NCBI GenBank assembly: GCA_037501455.1
Contig: CM074857.1
Coordinates: forward strand, 33,252,001-33,316,000
Reading direction: 5' to 3'
DNA: 64,000 nt
DNA from: Lantana camara
Taxonomy: Eukaryota; Streptophyta; Magnoliopsida; Lamiales; Verbenaceae
Positions 46,535-58,123 of the stretch are shown piece after piece. Under the pieces are notes generated by a model, which made no database searches, was not told where the DNA came from, and was given only the letters and a program-made list of their open reading frames with translations. Every line of letters starts with the position of its first letter. Positions within the stretch are counted from its first letter, which is position 1. Position numbers and translations under genes: made by a program.

Positions 46535-47347
46535 TTATGCGGGGTGTGAAACTCTGAATAGAAGTATTTAATTTGGGTGGGGTGAATAGGCGTATTAGTA
46601 GTGGGCACTTGGCAGTTGCGTTTGTATTGAAAAATAATCCTATATCTTATATTAATTGGTTTGTCCAGTTAAGGTATATGTTACTCATTATGATAGTTTG
46701 GGGGCGTGCCGCGTGCGTTTTTAATCATGATGAAGATACATTTATAATGGTAATTGTGATAACCCACATCTATCATAAGAGAGAATTAAGAATAGTTTAC
46801 TAATTTGGTACCTTCATTACTTAATTATATGTTGAATTTAGATCTAAAAGTAATAAGAGATAAGATCATGGATACAAATTTTTAAAATTATTATATATTC
46901 GAGTAACATTGAATTGGATCGATTAAAAATGTGGCCCGATTAATAGTAAACATATATTTCTTTTATAAATTAAATAAATATAAAAAGTGATAAAAATATA
47001 AAATTTTATGAAATAATTATTATTCAAGGAATTGTGAATTTATTATTATTCTTAATAATCTTTTGAAAATTATATATTCCTTTAAATAAATATCGAAGAC
47101 ATGTTATTAAATACAATGATGTAGTTTAAAAAAAAATACAATGACGTAAGTGTTGGAATTTTAGTTTAAATTGTTTGAATTGGAATTTTGTTTATTATTT
47201 TAATTAATATGTTCTAAATATAAATAATTAACGGAATGAAATAACATAAAAAATTGGATTCATATTTTTAACCACTAATTTTTTTTTTTTTTTTTTTGGA
47301 GAACAACTATTTTTTTAATTTCATAAATTTGCTCTCAAAAAACCATT
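46535..47347. other. CACTA internal non-coding, right side
   Basis: AT-rich with poly-T at 47279-47298. No gene seen; the 5' upstream region of the putative CACTA gene would lie here. Confidence 0.5.
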
Positions 47348-47560
47348 ATTTACTACGATTATTTATTACGGTTTCAAATTCATAGCAAATAATTATTATT
47401 TACTACGATTGTTTACTACGATTAGTATTCGTAATAAATATGTAATATTTACTACGCTTATTTATTACGGTTTCAATTTCGTAGCTATTAATTGGTATTT
47501 ACTACGATTTAAAAATTGTAGCAGATAATTCCGTAGTAAAAAGCATTTTTTCCTGTAGTG
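47348..47560 (-). repeat. CACTA right terminus with subterminal repeats
   Basis: TTACTACG / TTATTACGG motifs repeated at about 20-40 bp spacing, ending TTTTTTCCTGTAGTG. The TSD ATT follows. Confidence 0.88.
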
Positions 47561-47563
47561 ATT

Positions 47564-47779
47564 AAAAAATTAATCCTCTAGTTATAAAGTTTATACAATT
47601 AAGTGATCATACTCTTAAGTTAATAATACACAAATCCAAATAAAATTCACTTAGGTACACATACTTTAAAAATTTGGCAATCAAGGACAAGTATTTAGAA
47701 ACTAATACAACGAACGAATAGAACATAACTCTCGAACGTTCACACACGTTTTACCTGTTCTAAAAGACGGGGCGTTACG
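47564..47779 (-). repeat. 3' LTR of gypsy element C, right piece
   Basis: The remaining 216 bp of the LTR split by the CACTA. It ends GGGGCGTTACG where GGGGCGTTACA is expected, a one-base change of the LTR's TG terminus in LTR sense. A minus-strand purine tract GAAGGGGGAAAGA (complement of about 47782-47794) adjoins it. Confidence 0.8.
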
Positions 47780-47813
47780 ATCTTTCCCCCTTCAAAGAAT
47801 CTGTCCCCAGATT

Positions 47814-48277
47814 CTATTGATTGTTATCAAAGAGCTCAGGATAGAACTGTCTCTTTTTCTCTTCTGTTTCCCAAGTAGCTTCTTCATTCTTTTGATCTTT
47901 CCAGAGGACTTTTACCAAATGAATGCTCTTGTTCCTTAGTTCCCAAATTTTCCAATCTAAGGTTTTCACAGGTTTGCAGATAAAAGATAAGTCTGGTTCA
48001 AGAGGTGTTTCTTCCACGAGCAAGACTTCGGAGTCATCGGAAAGATACTTCTTTAATTGAGAAACGTGGAAAACATTACCTATCCTGGTGAGATTAGGTG
48101 GTAAATCCAAGCGATAAGCAGCTTCTCCAATTCTTTCTAATATCTCGAATGGTCCCAAATATCGCGGACTAAACTTTCCCTCTTTACCAATTCTTGCAAA
48201 ACCCTTTCGAGGAGTTACCTTAAGGAATACTTTATCCGCAACTGCAAACTCTAAGGGGCGTCTCCGACGATCGACAG
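47814..48277 (-). pseudogene. Element C integrase C-terminus with chromodomain
   Basis: The open minus frame starts at the border with element B: VDRRRRPLEFAVADKVFLKV, then KGFARIG and YLGPFEILERIGEAAYRLDL, FHVSQLKKYL, then the chromodomain-like tail LVKVLWKDQKNEEATWETEE and a stop at 47814. The chromodomain places C among the chromoviruses (Tekay/Del-like). Before element B was inserted this joined RSRMKAIQYRQKSYA at 63520-63564; the phase matches across the gap. Chromodomains guide insertion toward marked heterochromatin. Confidence 0.85.
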
Positions 48278-49646
48278 TGTAGCACCCGCATCAAAAGGCG
48301 CCACATCCCCCGCACCAAGTACGCAATCCACGCACGAAATGGAAGTCCATGCATGAATCAAATCCATGGCGAACGGGCGACTAAAATAAAATAAAACCTG
48401 GCTAAGCGGGGCTAACCCTTAAACCAAGTCATTACGATGCAATACGCAAGAAGCGGAGGCATAATTCATTCATCCATATAACCATCTCCAACAAAGGTAT
48501 GTAATTCGAGTGGATCAAACAAAGTCTACACGGCCATCAAATATACATAATAATTCCCAAAAAAAAAAAAAATACCATAATACATGTACATAAGAAAAAG
48601 AGTATGAAACACTAAACACGGAATATGCTAGGACCAAAATAAAGACTTCTAGAACCCTTATTCCCCGCCTAGCACACCTACAAAAGACTAAAACAACATG
48701 GGGGTCAGTCGAAAGACTGAGTGAGGGGCTTAATAATTATATCTCATGCGCGTGCAATCCATAACTCCGAGTAATGTTTTGTAAAAGCCCAAATAGGAAG
48801 TTTAGAATAGGCATTGTTCGGAATTACGGATATCAATTCATTAATTATCAAATCATAATCATTACGTGGCTCGGCGAGAGGGCAATTCTCCAACCTTACT
48901 CCCCTAGTGTGTGAATAAAACATAATTGAGCGTTAATGCATAACAAAACATAATATTTATAATCATAATCATAAGAAATCATAATTTTCCATCCTTCTTC
49001 CTCCGGGGAGGTGGAAGGGTTTGCAAGGCCCATCCCACCTCATGGTACAATATCGAGACGGGGGATCATGACTCCTACCCGCTCCTTCGATGGGTTAACC
49101 ATAGGCTCGAGAATATCCCGCCTCACTGGCACCTGGTCGCGCGAGGATATCTGAAAGGGTACTATATGCAATGTCTTAGCTATACGTCGGCCCGATGCCG
49201 AACCGGTCTCCATTCACATATTTCCCCTGGGCCTAAATAACATGTGCATGAATCTCACCAAAAATATTTTCATGAAAACATTTTCTTGTTGAGTCATTTT
49301 TCGAAATATAAGTAAAACATTTTTGTCAAATTTGTCACACGAGATATTAGGGTTCTAATTAACTACGAATAAAACCTCACCTTGATAAAAGAAGGGAAAG
49401 AAAAGCTAAGGAGTCGAATCCTCATGGCCTGGATCGTCCTCTGAAAAAGAAAGGTGAAAAACTAGGGTAAGACTTGACCCCATGTACCAAGTATTGACGC
49501 ACGGCATTTACAAGGAAATGATATATTATGAAAGATAACAATGCTACATGAATAAGTAGATGTTCATGTAACCTATAACTCATAAATGAGGTGGGAAATA
49601 ATAACAAGTAATATGAATAAAAGTTCCAAAGCTTCCCTCTCAGGGG

Positions 49647-49815
49647 CCACGGTCGTGTTGCATTTACAAAGGATTTGGACACGGCCGTTCTCAATTTTTG
49701 TAAAATAAAAAGGCCAAGTTCGAATGATTGACACGGCCGTGTCATGTTTCAAGAGGTTTTGGACATGGCCGTGTTCAATTTTCTGAAAATTCGAATGATC
49801 AACACGGCCGTGTCA
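49647..49815. repeat. Dyad cluster GACACGGCCGTGTC in element B 3' LTR
   Basis: Units CCACGGTCGTGTTG (49648), GACACGGCCGTTCTC (49679), GACACGGCCGTGTC (49731-49744), GACATGGCCGTGTTC (49763) and AACACGGCCGTGTC (49801). The cluster is about 1.0-1.2 kb from the LTR start. Confidence 0.85.
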
Positions 49816-50161
49816 GTTTTAATGCACTCTTCCTGTTCGAAAAAATGGAGCAGAGTAAAACAGGGGAGCTCGGGAATCAACCAAAAATAACCATAATTCA
49901 TGCTCAAACTGAAAGTATCCACATTAAAACACATCATATACTTTATCAACAACACATAAAACACAAGTTTGGGCAATTATATCCATCCAAGCAATCACTC
50001 CAACCCTTCAACATTCATACATGTATCAATCATCCAAATACCAAGGCACAAGCCTAGGAATTCATGAATTCACATAGGTTTGCTCATAATATCATGCTTA
50101 ACAACAAGAAATTAAATCGAATCTCAAGGTTTCTAACAAACCCTCATACATACACATACCT

Positions 50162-50165
<4 letters not shown>

Positions 50166-50222
<57 letters not shown>
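50166..50222. repeat. (TA)n microsatellite, 57 bp
   Basis: The corresponding run in the 5' LTR (62882-62896) is only 15 bp, so it expanded or contracted after insertion. Confidence 0.97.
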
Positions 50223-50224
<2 letters not shown>

Positions 50225-50832
50225 AACACATGAACCAACCTTGGAAGAAAATGATGCAATGGAAATGATGAGATGATGATGGTGATGAACCCTTCTTGAA
50301 TCTCTACTCCTTCTCTTCTAACTTGATCAAGGATGAATGTGATGAAAAATGGAAGAAAGGGTTTGTGTGTGTTATGTGTGTTGTAGAGATTTTGTGTGTG
50401 TGGTGTGTGTGAGTCTTGTGTATATATGATATATTGTATATAATGTGTGTAGTGTATGTAATATATGTATAGATATATAACGTATATGTATAAAGTAAAA
50501 AGTAAAGATATTATGTATATTATATGTATATAAATGCATATGCTTTTGTGTATGAGTGTGTATATATTATATATAGATAAAATGCATGTTTCATGAAATA
50601 TGCATGAAATGTATACATGTATAATATGTTATATGATATGTTTATGAAATGCATGAATTATGAGATGTATATATGTATGAAATGTGATGAAAGAATTTAA
50701 ATCAAGAGCTCGTATAAGCAACTATATCACATATTCACTTAATTCATATAAGCACATTTGCAAAGAAATTCTAACTCTCAAACTCACACGTGAGGCGTGC
50801 ATACCTATATGTCGAAAACACGGGGCGTCACA

Positions 50833-51044
50833 ACCTCTCCCCCTTAAAAAAATCTGGTCCCCAGATTCACTGCTCAGTCGGGAACAACTCCTGGTGAAAC
50901 CTTTTCATCTTGTCCTCGGTTTCCCACGTAGCTTCCTCGATTCTATCACTTCGCCACAAAAACTTTACCAAAGGAATTTTTTTATTTCTCAATTCTTGAA
51001 ATTTGCGATCCAAAATCTTTACCGGCTTCTGGACAAAGGTCAAA
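50833..51044 (-). pseudogene. Element B integrase C-terminus with chromodomain
   Basis: Reading continues from 53614 across the solo LTR: LTFVQKPVKILDRKFQELRN, then KIPLVKFLWRSDRIEEATWE, TEDKMKRFHQELFPTEQ and a stop. A purine tract AAGGGGGAGAGGT (complement of 50833-50849) precedes the 3' LTR. Confidence 0.85.
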
Positions 51045-53618
51045 TGTAACGCCCCAGTTTTCTGGATGTTCAGGTAAGCACGCCACGTGTGAGTTTTCGA
51101 GGGTTAGGAATTATTTTAATTCTTTCAATTATTAATTTATATCTTTCATGATAATTTTATGAATTTTAATCTTAAGTGTTTATATGAAATTCGTAACAAT
51201 TTGAGAATTATTGCATAAATTGAATTCGATTGAGACGTAAATTAATTACCGAACGTGACTTAATTGCCAAATGTGATCTAATTACTTATATGTCCTTAAT
51301 TGATTATTCTTTTAAATATGAGGACTCAATTGCATGAAAACTTATTTGGGCCAAAGTGATCATCTTTCATGAGTTGGGACTTAATTGCATTACTTACTAA
51401 TCTTGGGGGACTTAATTGCAATTTGGAGCATTCCATCCCTTTTAATTGCTGCATATCACGTAATGCATCTCTTCATTTTCATACAAAAATATACAACACT
51501 TTGCTCCTTAATTTGCTTCTCTCGATCAAACCCCAAGTAGAGGAAGAAGAGATTTCACCATCTTCAAGCCAATTTTCCGGAAAAATTGCATACTTTGAAG
51601 CTCAATCATCATCTCACTCCATCTCTTTTCTTCTCTCTTCCATTCAAGCTAAAGATGGAGATATTTGTGTGATTTCTTGAATTAATATGTGAAGCTAGGG
51701 TTTATGAATTCATTAGATAATTTGATTATATGTTGTTGGAGACATGAATATATGCTTTTAGCTTGAATTTATGCATGAATTCTTGGAATTTATGGAGCTA
51801 CTTGATGAGTTCATATATGGGTTTGGTTTGATAAATCTTGATGATCAATGCATGATATGAGTATATATGTTAGATTTTATTGTGCTTTAAGTATGTATAC
51901 ATGTTTCTTCAAATTTTGATTGCATTTGATGATTGAAAATTAGTGCTTTGGTTGGATTTTGGCATTGTCCGAGAGCCCCCCTGTTTTCTGCTCTGTTTTG
52001 CATCTTCTGCATAACGGGAACGACCATTCCCATCCCAGTTCATTTTCGGAACGGTCGTTCCCACCCGTTTGAATGACCTGGCGAGATTGGGAACGGCCTT
52101 TCCCAATTTTGGCTTACAGTCGAAACGACCGTTCCCATCCATGAACAAAATGTAAATTCTTTACAGACGCAAGGGATTTGTTCAGGGAGCTGGGAACGGC
52201 CCTTCCCATTTTACACTGAAAACCGGAACGGCCGTTCCCATGCTCCAGGGGATTTTGAGAATTTTCTGCATAAAATTAACTTTTCCAAATCCGTTTCTAA
52301 GCCCCTAAATGATCAATACATGTTATTATATGCTCATTTTATGCATGAAAATGATCATGACATTTCATAATTGTTAATGCATGACATATTGATTCATGGT
52401 TATGCCGTTCGTCTTAATTGGCTCATAAAGGTCGAGTCTCACGTACACTTGGCTTTCTTGCACAGACCAGCTTCCTGGTGACAAGGAGCAGGCTCCGTAG
52501 GCTGTATCCTTGTTCTATTTTGTCTCTAGAGGTGAGGTTTAATTCTAGATACATAGAACCCTTAAAACCCTTATGTGGATTTTTGACCAAAATGTATTTA
52601 TATATATATATGGAATTTTCACAAAACCTCAAATGATTGAAAATGTAACAAACCTATTGTACTGAACTACCGTATTTTGGTGAGTATATTGTACTTCACT
52701 ATGGGCCCGAGGGTAGTGTATTGAGCCAACCGGGAAAGCAAGGGCTGACTGGTAACTCTTGCACTATCCTCACCATTTTGGGATGACCCCTGAATCCACT
52801 AGGAGATTAGTGGATGAAGGAGCTCCGGGCGCATAGGGATTCATGTAACCTACGCTCACCATGACTGGATGGTTGGGCCTTGCAAACCCACCATCACCCG
52901 GAGGGAAAAGGGACATTGAAACTGCTATTGATTGATTGCACTGTAATTACTTGCATGATCACCTAACTAATTGGTAACTTAATTATTGTACACTGTCGGG
53001 GTAAAGGTTGGAGAATCGCCCTCACTCGCCGGGCCACTCATTGACTGAATTTGATTAAATTGTTAAACTTGATAGTGGTAATCTCGGGCGATGGCTACTT
53101 TGTTATTGATTTTATATTGTATTTTGCAAAATGTCACCTGAGGTTATAACTTGCATGTACTTACGCTTATATTTATAATGACCCTCACTCAGTCTTCCAT
53201 AGACTGACGCCTCCACCTTTTAGGTTATTACAGGTTCGTGCTAGGCGGGAATTAGAGTCGTGTGAAGTCTTTAGTTTGGGTCTAGCACACTACGCCTTCA
53301 TGTTATTGATGGATATGGATATTTATGACTTATTTATGCTATTTTGGGAGTTATTGTACATATATGGTTATAGTTACACGTGTTGGAAATTATGAACTTT
53401 TGATGTAATTATTCTTGCTTAATGATAATGGTTATGCTTCCGCTGATTTGCATTGTACAGATTATATGGTTTCGGAGTTAGTCCCGCCTAGTTAGGATGG
53501 TTTTTTTTTTTATTGTTCACCGTTCGCTATATGTTTAGTTTATGTACGGATTTTTCATTTCGTGTGTGGACTGAACTATAGTGCGGGGATGTGGCATCCT
53601 GACGTGTTGGGTGCTACA
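51045..53618 (+). mobile_element. Solo LTR of a gypsy element, inserted in element B
   Basis: 2574 bp, + strand begins TGTAACGCCCC and ends GGTGCTACA, opposite in orientation to B. A perfect TSD TCAAA (51040-51044 and 53619-53623) flanks it, in the codons between integrase and chromodomain. It has no internal domain. A dyad cluster lies at 52016-52239, about 970-1195 bp from its start. Open frames inside (for example 51369-51680) are incidental. Confidence 0.95.
52016..52239. repeat. Dyad cluster GGGAACGGCCGTTCCC in solo LTR
   Basis: Units GGGAACGACCATTCCC (52017), GGAACGGTCGTTCCC (52048), GGGAACGGCCTTTCCC (52089), GAAACGACCGTTCCC (52122), GGGAACGGCCCTTCCC (52192) and GGAACGGCCGTTCCC (52225). 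Spacing is 30-70 bp. Confidence 0.87.
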
Positions 53619-54669
53619 TCAAATCTGGCTGTAAATCTACTTCTTCAACCTCTTCCACGGAGAGTATCTCGGAACCATCGGGATAGTACTTCCTTAACTG
53701 AGAAACATGGAAGACAATGTGAATCCCGGTTAAACTCGGCAGTAGATCCAGACGATAGGCCACTTCTCCAATCCTTTCAAGAATCTCAAATGGCCCCAAA
53801 TAACGAGGGTTAAGCTTCCTTCCTCTACCAATCCGAGCAAATCCTTTACGAGGAGATGCCTTCAAGAAAACCTGATCTCCTACCCCAAACTGGAGATCCC
53901 TCCTCCGGTTATCGGCGTAGCTCTTTTGTCGATCCTGAGCCGCTTTCATCAGTTGTTATACTAACTGAACTTTCTCAGTCATATCACGCACGACCTTAGA
54001 AGGTTTTTCCAACTTCTCACCCTTCTTAACACCCTCTTGCTTAGTCCATTTCCACTCTTCAAGATCAAAGAACAACGGGGATCGACATTTTTTACCGTAA
54101 AGTACCTCATACGAAGCCATGCCAATTGAAGCTTGTTAACTATTGTTGTAGGCGAATTTAATCAAGTGCAACTGCTTCTCCCAAGAAGTCTGATAATCTA
54201 AAGCATAAGCCCTCAATAGATCTTGAACGTACTTAATCAATCTCTCGGACTGACCATTTGTCTGCGGATGTGAAGAGGTGCTGAACTTGAGTCTTGTTCC
54301 CAAAATACCTTGTAATTCTTGCCATAACCTCGACGTAAACCTCGGATCCCTATCCGATACTATGCTAACTGGAATCCCGTGAAGTCAAACAATCTCTCTA
54401 CAATAGAGCTCGACTAGCTTACTGATCTTATCGGACATCCGAACTGGAAGAAAATGAGCTAACTTAGTCCGGCGGTCGATGATTACCCAAATTCCATCAT
54501 AACCACCCTTTACTTTCGGTAACCCGGATACAAAATCCATCGTTACTTGCTCCCACTTCCACTCGGGGATAGGTAACGGCTGCAAAAGACCTTCGGGCTT
54601 CTGATGCTCAACTTTCACCATCTGACAGGTCTTATAATGTTTCACATATTCGGCGACATCCTTCTTCAA
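53614..54669 (-). pseudogene. Element B integrase core and C-terminal part
   Basis: Minus strand: DVAEYVKHYKTCQMVK (zinc finger, first cysteine replaced by tyrosine), WKWEQVTMDFVSGLPK (first D), then after a stop at 54385 SIVSDRDPRFTSRLW (second D), HPQTNGQSERLIKY (E), ASIGMASYEVLYGKKCRSP and SYADNRRRDLQFGVGDQVFL, ending in RYLGPFEILERIGEVAYRLD and HVSQLRKYYPDG. Several stops. It is interrupted by the solo LTR at 53618 and resumes at 51044. Confidence 0.85.
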
Positions 54670-54687
54670 TCCATACCACCAATAATA

Positions 54688-55911
54688 TTATTTCAAGTCC
54701 TTATACATCTTATTACCTCCGTGGATAGAGTAAACTGACTTGTGAGCCTCTTCGAGCAACACCCATTTCAACTCTTTGGGCACTACAACTCTGTTCTTGA
54801 ATCTGAATAAACCTATCTCATCAAAACCAAAAGGACCCTCCGGATCGGTTCTTGCCTTAGCAACTAATTTCTGATCTTCCGGATCCTTAGTTTGAGCCTC
54901 AAACAGTCGATGCTTCAACTCCAGCTTAATGGTGATATTGGCCACACGAGCTTTCACAACAATAGGCTCGTATCCATTTCCTTCACCCACTTCCAAGTTC
55001 GATACACTAGTCTTCCTACTAAGCTGATTATCCTTCAGCGTTTGCAAGACAAGCTTAAGGTGTCTCGCATGCTCCTCGGCGGACCTCGAATACACTAGAA
55101 TATCGTCAATGAAGATTACCACGAACTTGTCGAGAAAAGGCCTGAATATTCTGTGCATCATGTCCATGAAAGCTACGGGGGCATTAGTTAAACCAAAAGG
55201 CATCACGAAAAACTCATAATGCTCGTACCGAGTGTTATACCCTGTCTTTGGGATATCTTCTTCTCGGATCCACAATTGGTAATATCCTTGACGTAGGCCA
55301 AGCTTAGAATAGACCTTTGAACCCTCAAGTATATTGAATAATTCCTCGATATACGGGAGGGGATATTTATTCTTGATCGTCATCTGATTCAATTCTCTGT
55401 AGTCAATACACATTCTCAAGGTCCCGTCTTTCTTCTTAACAAATAGAACCGGTGCGCCCCAAGGAGATGAACGTAAAAGAATGTACCCGCTTGACATTAA
55501 CTCTTCGAGTTGTTTCTTCAATTCTTTCAACTCGGCAGGAGCTATTCTATAAGGAGTTTTAAAAAATGGCTCAGCGTCCGGATACAAATCGATTACAAAC
55601 TCGACTTCCCGTTTAGGAGGTAAAAAACCCAAGTTCTCCGGGAAAACTTTGAGAAAATCCTTCACCACTTCTGTCTTCTCAAGTTTAGCCTGATCTTTTG
55701 GCTTGTTAAGGAGATAGGCTATAAAACCTGAAGCACTGTCACGAACCATCGTATAAGCCTCGGTGAAAGATAGCAAAGGAAGAGTCTTCGAGCCAGAACC
55801 CACGAAAACCTCTGAACCCAGCTGGACTCTTTTAGCTCGATAATCCACCACTGCAGAAAACTTATAAAGCCAGTCCATACCCAGAATTGCACCATATCTA
55901 CTCATGGGCAT
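54688..55911 (-). pseudogene. Element B reverse transcriptase, RNase H deleted
   Basis: One open frame of 407 codons. End of the protease region ([20 protein letters not shown]), then RT: KRELEFVIDL-type start ([17 protein letters not shown]), [54 protein letters not shown] and catalytic FIDDILVYS. After [14 protein letters not shown] the frame jumps at about 55030 to [16 protein letters not shown] and goes straight to the integrase linker and first finger histidines ([12 protein letters not shown]). The connection domain and RNase H are missing, an in-frame deletion. The first ATG (55911) lies within a larger frame that begins upstream but has a TGA at 55927-55929. Confidence 0.88.
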
Positions 55912-55926
55912 CTCAATGAAGTCCGT

Positions 55927-56617
55927 TCAAAAGTCACGACCCTCAATACTCACCGGTACTCCCTTAAACACCCGATTAGAAACAAGGCTCCCCCTCCCCA
56001 ACGGGGAACTAATCACATAGCAAGCACATACAATAGGCAAGCACAAAGAAGCAGCTATACCACACGAAAGAAAAGAGTGCGTGGCTCCAGGATCAAATAA
56101 TGCATGAATGCTCGTGCCATGAATGTATATGGCACCTTCCACGATGGAGGCGGGATCAACCTCGGCGTCCTGCTCCTCTCCATCAATGGCATAGGCTTGA
56201 GCACGAACCAATGGTCTCAGTCCTACGATCGGTCCCCCTCTAAACTGAGGACACCCAACAATTTGATGATCCATTGACCCACAAATCAAGCAAGCTCCAA
56301 GACGGCGGCGACAAGTCTCCCAATTGCGAGTAGGGCCTTCGCAATGAGTTCACGACTTGGATTGATGCGACAATAAAGGTGCTTGAGGTGGTGGTAGTGC
56401 TGGCCCGCCATTCGGGGTTTCTTCCCCGGACCTTTAGTAAATGAACCTTTGGCGGGTGGTGCCATCGGATAAGCATGCCTCTTCGAACCAGATCCCGAAC
56501 CCTGTCCCGGTTGAGCTGATCGAGGAACAGGATCTTTCTTCTTGTATTTCTCTTCTTAGACAAGGGCTCGTTGGACTGTATCGGTGAAAGATTCAAAATT
56601 ATGTCTAGCTTGTCCAT
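55927..56617 (-). pseudogene. Element B zinc knuckle and aspartic protease
   Basis: 56289-55927 reads CGSMDHQIVGCPQF (part of the CCHC knuckle, first cysteine upstream) and then ALFDPGATHSFLSCGIAASL, where D-P-G-A takes the place of the usual D-S-G-A in gypsy proteases. Upstream (56617-56290) is a low-complexity Gly/Pro/Ser linker broken by frame changes. A stop at 55927-55929 separates it from the RT frame. Confidence 0.75.
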
Positions 56618-57170
56618 GCCTTAAGTCCTCCCTTAGCCCGGAGATGAACTTCCTCGATTTCTTCTTCTCATCCCTGGTGATTTGAGGGGCGTACTTTCCA
56701 AGCCTATTGAAAATAGCTATGTATTGTGCTACCATCCGTCCTCCCTGTTTTAAATCCATAATCTCTTACTCTTTTCTCTATCTAACTACCTTGGAAATAA
56801 AGGCCTCCCGGAATTCTCTCTTGAACACATCCCACGTAAGTACTTCCCCGGCCACTTCTAGCTTCTCTTGAGTCCTCTTCCACCAATCATAGGCTTCCCC
56901 GTCCAACTGAAAGGTAGCAAATTGAGCCCGTTCCAAAGTAGTGAATGGGCGAATATTGTAAATCCTTGCTAAGCGAGATAACCAATCTTCTGCCATGGCA
57001 TCATCCGTGGTACCTGCGAATCTAGGGGGATTATAGTTGAGGAAAATCCCATGAGAGTCCCTAACCGGTGGTGGTGGTGGTGGAACCAGTTGTGGTTGAG
57101 GTGGGGGAGCTTGAGCCTTTCTTTGTTCTACATATTCGTAAACAACTTCCACAAAACCCTCCACATTCAT
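56556..57170 (-). pseudogene. Element B gag
   Basis: 57170-56778: a leader with a proline run (QAPPPQPQLVPPPPPP), NPPRFAGTTDDAMAEDWLSR, ERAQFATFQLDGEAYDWWKR and TWDVFKREFREAFISKVV. This is the classic chromovirus gag. In-frame stops at 56778-56780 and 56766-56768 precede the continuation MDLKQGGRMVAQYIAIFNRL, KFISGLREDLRHG. Four codons of the expected sequence survive between the stops. Confidence 0.88.
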
Positions 57171-57433
57171 GTGAGGCGGTTGTTGTTGTTGATGTCAAGG
57201 AGGTGATGGGGATCTTCTATCCCTATGTGCGGGTCATCCAGAAGGCATCTACAATTAAACATTGAAGAATGCGTGTCGGGTTAAACAATTATCCATAAAG
57301 TGCAAGAAAATCCAAGGAAGATTTAAGAAATAATCAAATAACAATGCAAGACTCCCAAATTGACAATTAGTTCCTACGCCGTACGACCAAAACTTGACAA
57401 GCCACGACTCAAGAGCCCAGTTTTGCAACCTAG

Positions 57434-57445
57434 GCTTTCATACCA
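57434..57445 (-). other. Element B primer-binding site
   Basis: Minus-strand TGGTATGAAAGC, two mismatches from TGGTATCAGAGC (initiator Met tRNA), 8 bp inside the 5' LTR. Confidence 0.75.
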
Positions 57446-57453
57446 CTTAAGAG

Positions 57454-58123
57454 TGTCGCACCCGCATCGAAAGGCGCCACATCCCCCGCACCAAGTACCC
57501 AATTCACGCATGAAATGGAAGTCCATACATGAATCGAATCCATGGCGAACGGGTGACTAAAATAAAATAAAACCTGGCTAAGCGGGGCTAACCCTTAAAC
57601 CAAGTTATTACGATGCAATACACAAGAAGTGGAAGCATAATTCATTCATCCATATAACCATCTCCAACAAAGGTATGTAATTTGAGTGGATCAAACAAAG
57701 TCTACACGGCCATCAAATATACATAATAATTCCCAAAACAAAAAAAAAATACCGTAATACATGTACATAAGAAAAAGAGTATGAAAAACTAAACACGGAA
57801 TATGCTAGGACCAAAATAAAGACTTCTAGAACCCTTATTCCCCGCCTAGCACACCTGCAAAAGACTAAAACAACATGGGGTCAGTCGAAAGACTGAGTGA
57901 GGGGCTTAATAATGCGCATGCAATCCATAACTCCGAGTAATGTTTTGTAAAAGCCCAAGTGGGAAGTTTAGAATAGGCATCACTCGGAATTACGGATATC
58001 AATTCATTAATTATCAAATCATAATCATTACGTGGCCCAACGAGAGTGCAATTCTCCAACCTTACTCCTATAGTGTGTGCATAAAACATAATTGAGCGTT
58101 CATGCATAACATAACATAATAAT
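57454..58123 (-). repeat. Element B 5' LTR, inner piece
   Basis: It starts TGTCGCACCCGCATCG, matching 48278 onward with few differences. It is interrupted by another LTR at 58124. Confidence 0.9.

Larger units (their letters stand above)
25246..47560. mobile_element. CACTA (En/Spm-like) transposon with nested insertions
   Basis: The left end CACTACAAGAAAAAG (25246) and the right end, read inward, CACTACAGGAAAAAA (complement of 47546-47560) are CACTA termini. Both ends carry many subterminal TTACTACG/CGTAGTAA motifs, at 25258-25555 and 47348-47545. It is flanked by a 3-bp TSD ATT (25243-25245 and 47561-47563) within element C's 3' LTR; the LTR reads on continuously once the element is removed. 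The span is 22,315 bp, of which about 17.5 kb is a Helitron (with MULE and LINE inside) and a Copia element. No TNP2-type transposase is visible; a decayed second-gene candidate is at 39104-46534. Confidence 0.9.
48278..50832 (-). repeat. Element B 3' LTR
   Basis: 2555 bp, + strand TGTAGCACCC to GGGGCGTCACA, closely similar to the two pieces of the 5' LTR. It includes a dyad cluster (49647-49815) and a long TA run (50166-50222). Confidence 0.92.

Noticed and set aside
51369..51680. 103-codon open frame as a small gene
   Set aside because: Lies wholly inside the solo LTR 51045-53618 and shows no domain.
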